From assembly GCA_016584305.1 (NCBI GenBank), contig JACEEZ010018909.1, positions 7,501 to 71,500 on the forward strand: a stretch of DNA of 64,000 nucleotides. The letters run 5' to 3'. Made by a program: the position numbers and the translations under genes. The notes under the pieces are model-generated. The model saw only the letters and a list, made by a program, of their open reading frames with translations. It ran no database searches and was not told where the DNA came from. Source of the DNA: Chionoecetes opilio (taxonomy: Eukaryota > Arthropoda > Malacostraca > Decapoda > Majidae). This document shows, in pieces, positions 56,311 to 64,000 of the stretch (position 1 is the first letter of the stretch; every line of letters begins with the position of its first letter).

Positions 56311-56510
56311 CACAGTTCTCACACAAGGAACTTAGCTTATCCCTTACCTCCGTGATTGACCGCCGCCACTCACACTGTCCCCATCTCACCCTGGCAAGGG
56401 AGGAGAGGGTACGAGAAATTCAGTAGGAGGCAAACATTAGTTCCTCCTCTTCCTTTGGTCCTCTTGCTGCTCCTTCCTCGTTGTCTCCCCCCCCCCCCGC
56501 ACACACACAC
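55013..56510. other. no confident gene; (AG)n; possible LINE end
   Basis: Unique DNA, GC-rich at 55550-55980. The stretch at 56110-56150 has TGCCTTCGGGTGAAAATAAA followed by AAT repeats, which looks like a LINE 3' end. AG tract at 56251-56308. Confidence 0.45.
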
Positions 56511-56518
56511 ATTAGGGT

Positions 56519-56812
56519 ACTCCGTAGTGTAGGGGTAGCACGTTCGGTTCACAACCGAGAAGTCCCGGGTTCGATCCCCGGGCGGAGCGGAAACAGTTGG
56601 GCTGTTTCCTTAAAACCCAAGCCCTGTCCACCCAGCAGTGAATGGGTACCGGGTGTTAGCCGGGGGTTTGTGACCCGCCTCCCGGGGTGCTGGCTTCGGC
56701 CAACACAAAGCACTAAGGAGGAATGATAAAAATGTAGATATTCAGACGGGGCCATACGAGCGTTGCTCTGGCCCTGTAAATTACAACTAGATGAATACAA
56801 CTAGATGAATAC
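56519..56812 (+). mobile_element. tRNA-Val-derived SINE (family V), copy 4
   Basis: Head with anticodon loop TTCACAA (CAC) and B-box GGTTCGATCCCCGGG. The last 15 bases of the tail, CAACTAGATGAATAC, are duplicated in tandem, as also in the copy at 63144. Confidence 0.93.
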
Positions 56813-57057
56813 ACACACACCACAAGTCACAAGTTACCTCACACAGGCTCACAGGAGGCCTGGATGTTGGAGGTTGGATGGTTTGGATGAGAAATGGTGC
56901 CCTACAGATATACATCTTGCATACAGGTCTGTCTTTGATCAATAATTATTGTATTGCCACCACTTCCACCTCACTCTTTTTTTTTCTCTCTCTATAATAC
57001 GTCGCTTTCTCTCTTTTAGTCATTTCCATACCTGGCTCTCTATTAATCACTTTTAAG

Positions 57058-57061
<4 letters not shown>
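56813..57061. other. unique DNA, no gene seen
   Basis: Contains TACGTCGCTTTCTCTCTTTTAG near 57000, which is repeated after the AT tract near 57225. CT tract and AT tract therefore sit inside a small direct duplication. Confidence 0.6.
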
Positions 57062-57140
<79 letters not shown>

Positions 57141-57149
57141 CTCCATTAT

Positions 57150-57219
<70 letters not shown>
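57062..57219. repeat. (CT)n then (AT)n
   Basis: CT at 57062-57136 and AT with slips at 57147-57219. Confidence 0.96.
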
Positions 57220-57225
<6 letters not shown>

Positions 57226-57534
57226 CGTCGCTTTCTCTCTTTTAGTAATTTCCATACCTGGCTCTCTTAATTAATCACTTACAATTCTTTTTTTTCTCTC
57301 TCGCTCTCATCGCCCAGTCAACACCCAACCACCCCTCTTCTTGCCACACGCCGCCCTGCCTGACACCCATCCCCCTGACAGTAACCACAACACACAACAC
57401 TAACATGAAGACCAAGACGAGCAAATAGATAAAATAACATGATGATGATACCGTTACTACTACTTTTACTATAAGGCCTTGAGCAACTCGTAACATCACT
57501 CCGCCCCGCCCCATCCGTTACTATTATACACAGC

Positions 57535-57800
57535 CCATCCTGACGGCGCGTTGCCGTGGCGTAGATTATGAAGCGGCGCGTGGTGCTACCTCACCGCCAC
57601 TGCCATGTCCTCCCTCGCCGCCACCACTCCTGTGGCAGATTGGTGGTGGTAGCACGTGCAAGGCGGCGCGCCGGTGACGTCACATTGCTATAGCAACCGC
57701 TGACACCTCCCCGAGTCCCCTCCCGCTGCTAAGCATTGTCGCGGCGGCTTCCCAGCCTCCCCCGTCCTACGGTTGTCTCGGCTCGGGGAGGGAAGTAAGT
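57535..57800 (+). promoter_or_regulatory. GC-rich promoter-like island with CRE and X-box
   Basis: A CpG-rich stretch in otherwise AT-leaning DNA. A consensus CRE, TGACGTCA, lies at 57675-57682, and two bases later a near-perfect RFX X-box, ATTGCTATAGCAAC, at 57684-57697 with the palindrome TTGCTATAGCAA. About 97 bp downstream is a strong splice donor word GTAAGT at 57795-57800. CRE-binding proteins and RFX factors are the established binders of these motifs, and RFX is a known regulator of cilia genes in animals. A promoter with an untranslated first exon on the plus strand is inferred. I see no coding exon for it in the window. Confidence 0.45.
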
Positions 57801-58008
57801 GGCGGCCCTTCAGGCAGTAGGAGCCCCTACAGCAGTGCAGCTTATAAGGGAGGCCTAGATGATGCTAGATTCCTAATACTGCCGGGGCGACTCTGCGGCT
57901 GCCACCTCAGCATAGTAGCTTGTGAACGACTGGGTGCCGAGTCTTCTGAGGTCATTGCTGTAACCAAGGCCAAGGAAAAGAGATATATTCCCTTAGCTTT
58001 GGTTGTAA

Positions 58009-58533
58009 CAGTGTTTCTTAACCTTTTTACCACCACGCCCCCTTTAGTAGTTGGTCCTTGTCTCCATGCCCCCTCCCCCCCTTCACTTCTTCAACTTAGA
58101 TATTTCAAAATAACCCTGCATCAGAAAGAAAAACTTTAAAAATACGTGTTTTTAACACTTATTGTGCAGATAATTATTCATTAACGCCTTGCATATACCC
58201 AACAGCTTCAGTTAGATCACGTTTAAAGGCAGCTGCACACCAGAATCTACGTGCCATAACAATAATGATAAAAATAACAATAATAATAGTAATAATAATT
58301 CAAAAAAATATTATTGCATACAAGTATAGGGAGTAAGTGAAACCTGGCTAGATGTAACCGCAGAGTTTTTCAGCCACACTTTCTTCTGTCTCACACTCTT
58401 CGTTCACCCTCACGAACGAGCTTCATGTTAAAGTGAAAGGCGAGCTTCAAGTTAAATACTTGACAGTTCCTCCTTTTTCTCTCTTGGCCTACTCCTCCCT
58501 AAGGGGGCGTGCCCCCCAGGTTCAGAACCGCTG
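58009..58533. mobile_element. hAT-like MITE (525 bp)
   Basis: Inverted ends CAGTGTTTCTTAACCT and, read inverted, CAGCGGTTCTGAACCT. The interior has no transposase. A truncated relative is at 54740-55012. The flanks GGTTGTAA and CGTGAAAA do not form a clear 8-bp duplication. Confidence 0.75.

Positions 58534-63116
<4,583 letters not shown>

Positions 63117-63143
<27 letters not shown>
63117..63143. repeat. (GT)n tract
   Basis: Separates the LINE tail from the tail of the inverted SINE. Confidence 0.95.
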
Positions 63144-63146
<3 letters not shown>

Positions 63147-63451
63147 TCATCTCATCTAGTTGTATTCATCTAGTTGTATTTTACAGGGCCAGAGCAATGC
63201 TCGTGTGGCCCCGTCTCCATATCAACATTTTTATATCATTCATCCTTATATTAGTGCTTTGTGTTGGCCGAAGCCAGCACCCCGGAGAGCAGGTCACAAA
63301 CCCCGGCTAACACCCGGTACCCATTCACTGCTGGGTGGACAGGGGCTATGGTTTCAAGGAAACAACCTATGTGTTTCCGCTCCGCCCGGGGATCGATCCC
63401 GGGACTTCTCGGTTGTGGACCGAGCGTGCTATCCCTTACACCACGGAGTAC
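63144..63451 (-). mobile_element. tRNA-Val-derived SINE (family V), copy 5
   Basis: Minus-strand copy with the 3' end word CAACTAGATGAATAC duplicated, as in copy 4. At its 5' end the element runs into a 12-bp-stem hairpin (63444-63471) in which GTGGTACTCCGT repeats the SINE start in inverted form. Confidence 0.92.
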
Positions 63452-63477
63452 CACGTGTGTGGTACTCCGTACCCGGT

Positions 63478-64000
<523 letters not shown>

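Overview
This is eukaryotic, non-coding-rich DNA, most likely from a decapod crustacean (crab or shrimp type). The basis is the extreme density of long (AC)n, (AG)n, (AGT)n and (AT)n microsatellites, several tRNA-derived SINE families with (AC)n tails, and many decayed non-LTR retrotransposons. The species call is an inference. There is no bacterial-style gene organisation, no CRISPR array and no convincing stand-alone tRNA or rRNA gene. Most long open frames are microsatellites read as Cys-Val, Thr-His, Ser-Leu or Arg-Glu repeats.

Layout. 1-6.4 kb: three SINE families, (AC)n tracts, and a nested set in which an L2-like LINE fragment and a hAT-like MITE split one SINE. 6.4-7.2 kb: the only exon of a host gene that I can support, on the minus strand. 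7.2-10.4 kb: simple repeats. 10.37-13.67 kb: a 3.29 kb palindromic element with two 1.6 kb inverted arms, each holding a broken copy of a transposon-borne gene with a GCDTVSA motif and a Cys-rich tail. 15.2-19.05 kb: a 1.5 kb tandem duplication. One copy took up a foldback element, which later took up a 183 bp MITE; both empty target sites survive in the window. 19-31.7 kb: minisatellites and microsatellites, including a kilobase of (AGT)n and an alternating 47/45 bp higher-order repeat. About 31.7-39.3 kb: a stretch with homopolymer smearing that looks like unpolished sequence, containing a recognisable but shredded CR1-like LINE. 39.3-46.4 kb: SINEs, a CR1-like LINE 3' end, and GC-rich DNA without a clear gene. 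46.4-50.8 kb: a tandem triplication with a unit near 1.65 kb. 51-60 kb: simple repeats, two copies of a hAT-like MITE, and a GC-rich promoter-like island with a CRE next to an RFX X-box. 60.5-64 kb: a giant (AC)n-(AT)n-(GT)n hairpin, a 5'-truncated LINE with a decayed reverse transcriptase, a SINE, and a possible CRE/TATA promoter.

How the parts fit together: the window is mainly a record of transposon insertion, tandem duplication and decay. The tRNA-Val SINE shares its 3' tail with a CR1-like LINE found in the same window, which suggests that the LINE machinery mobilised it. I see no evidence for a working novel biochemical system. The strongest objects for follow-up are the palindromic GCDTVSA element, the layered insertions with preserved empty sites, the error-rich segment, and the CRE/X-box island.
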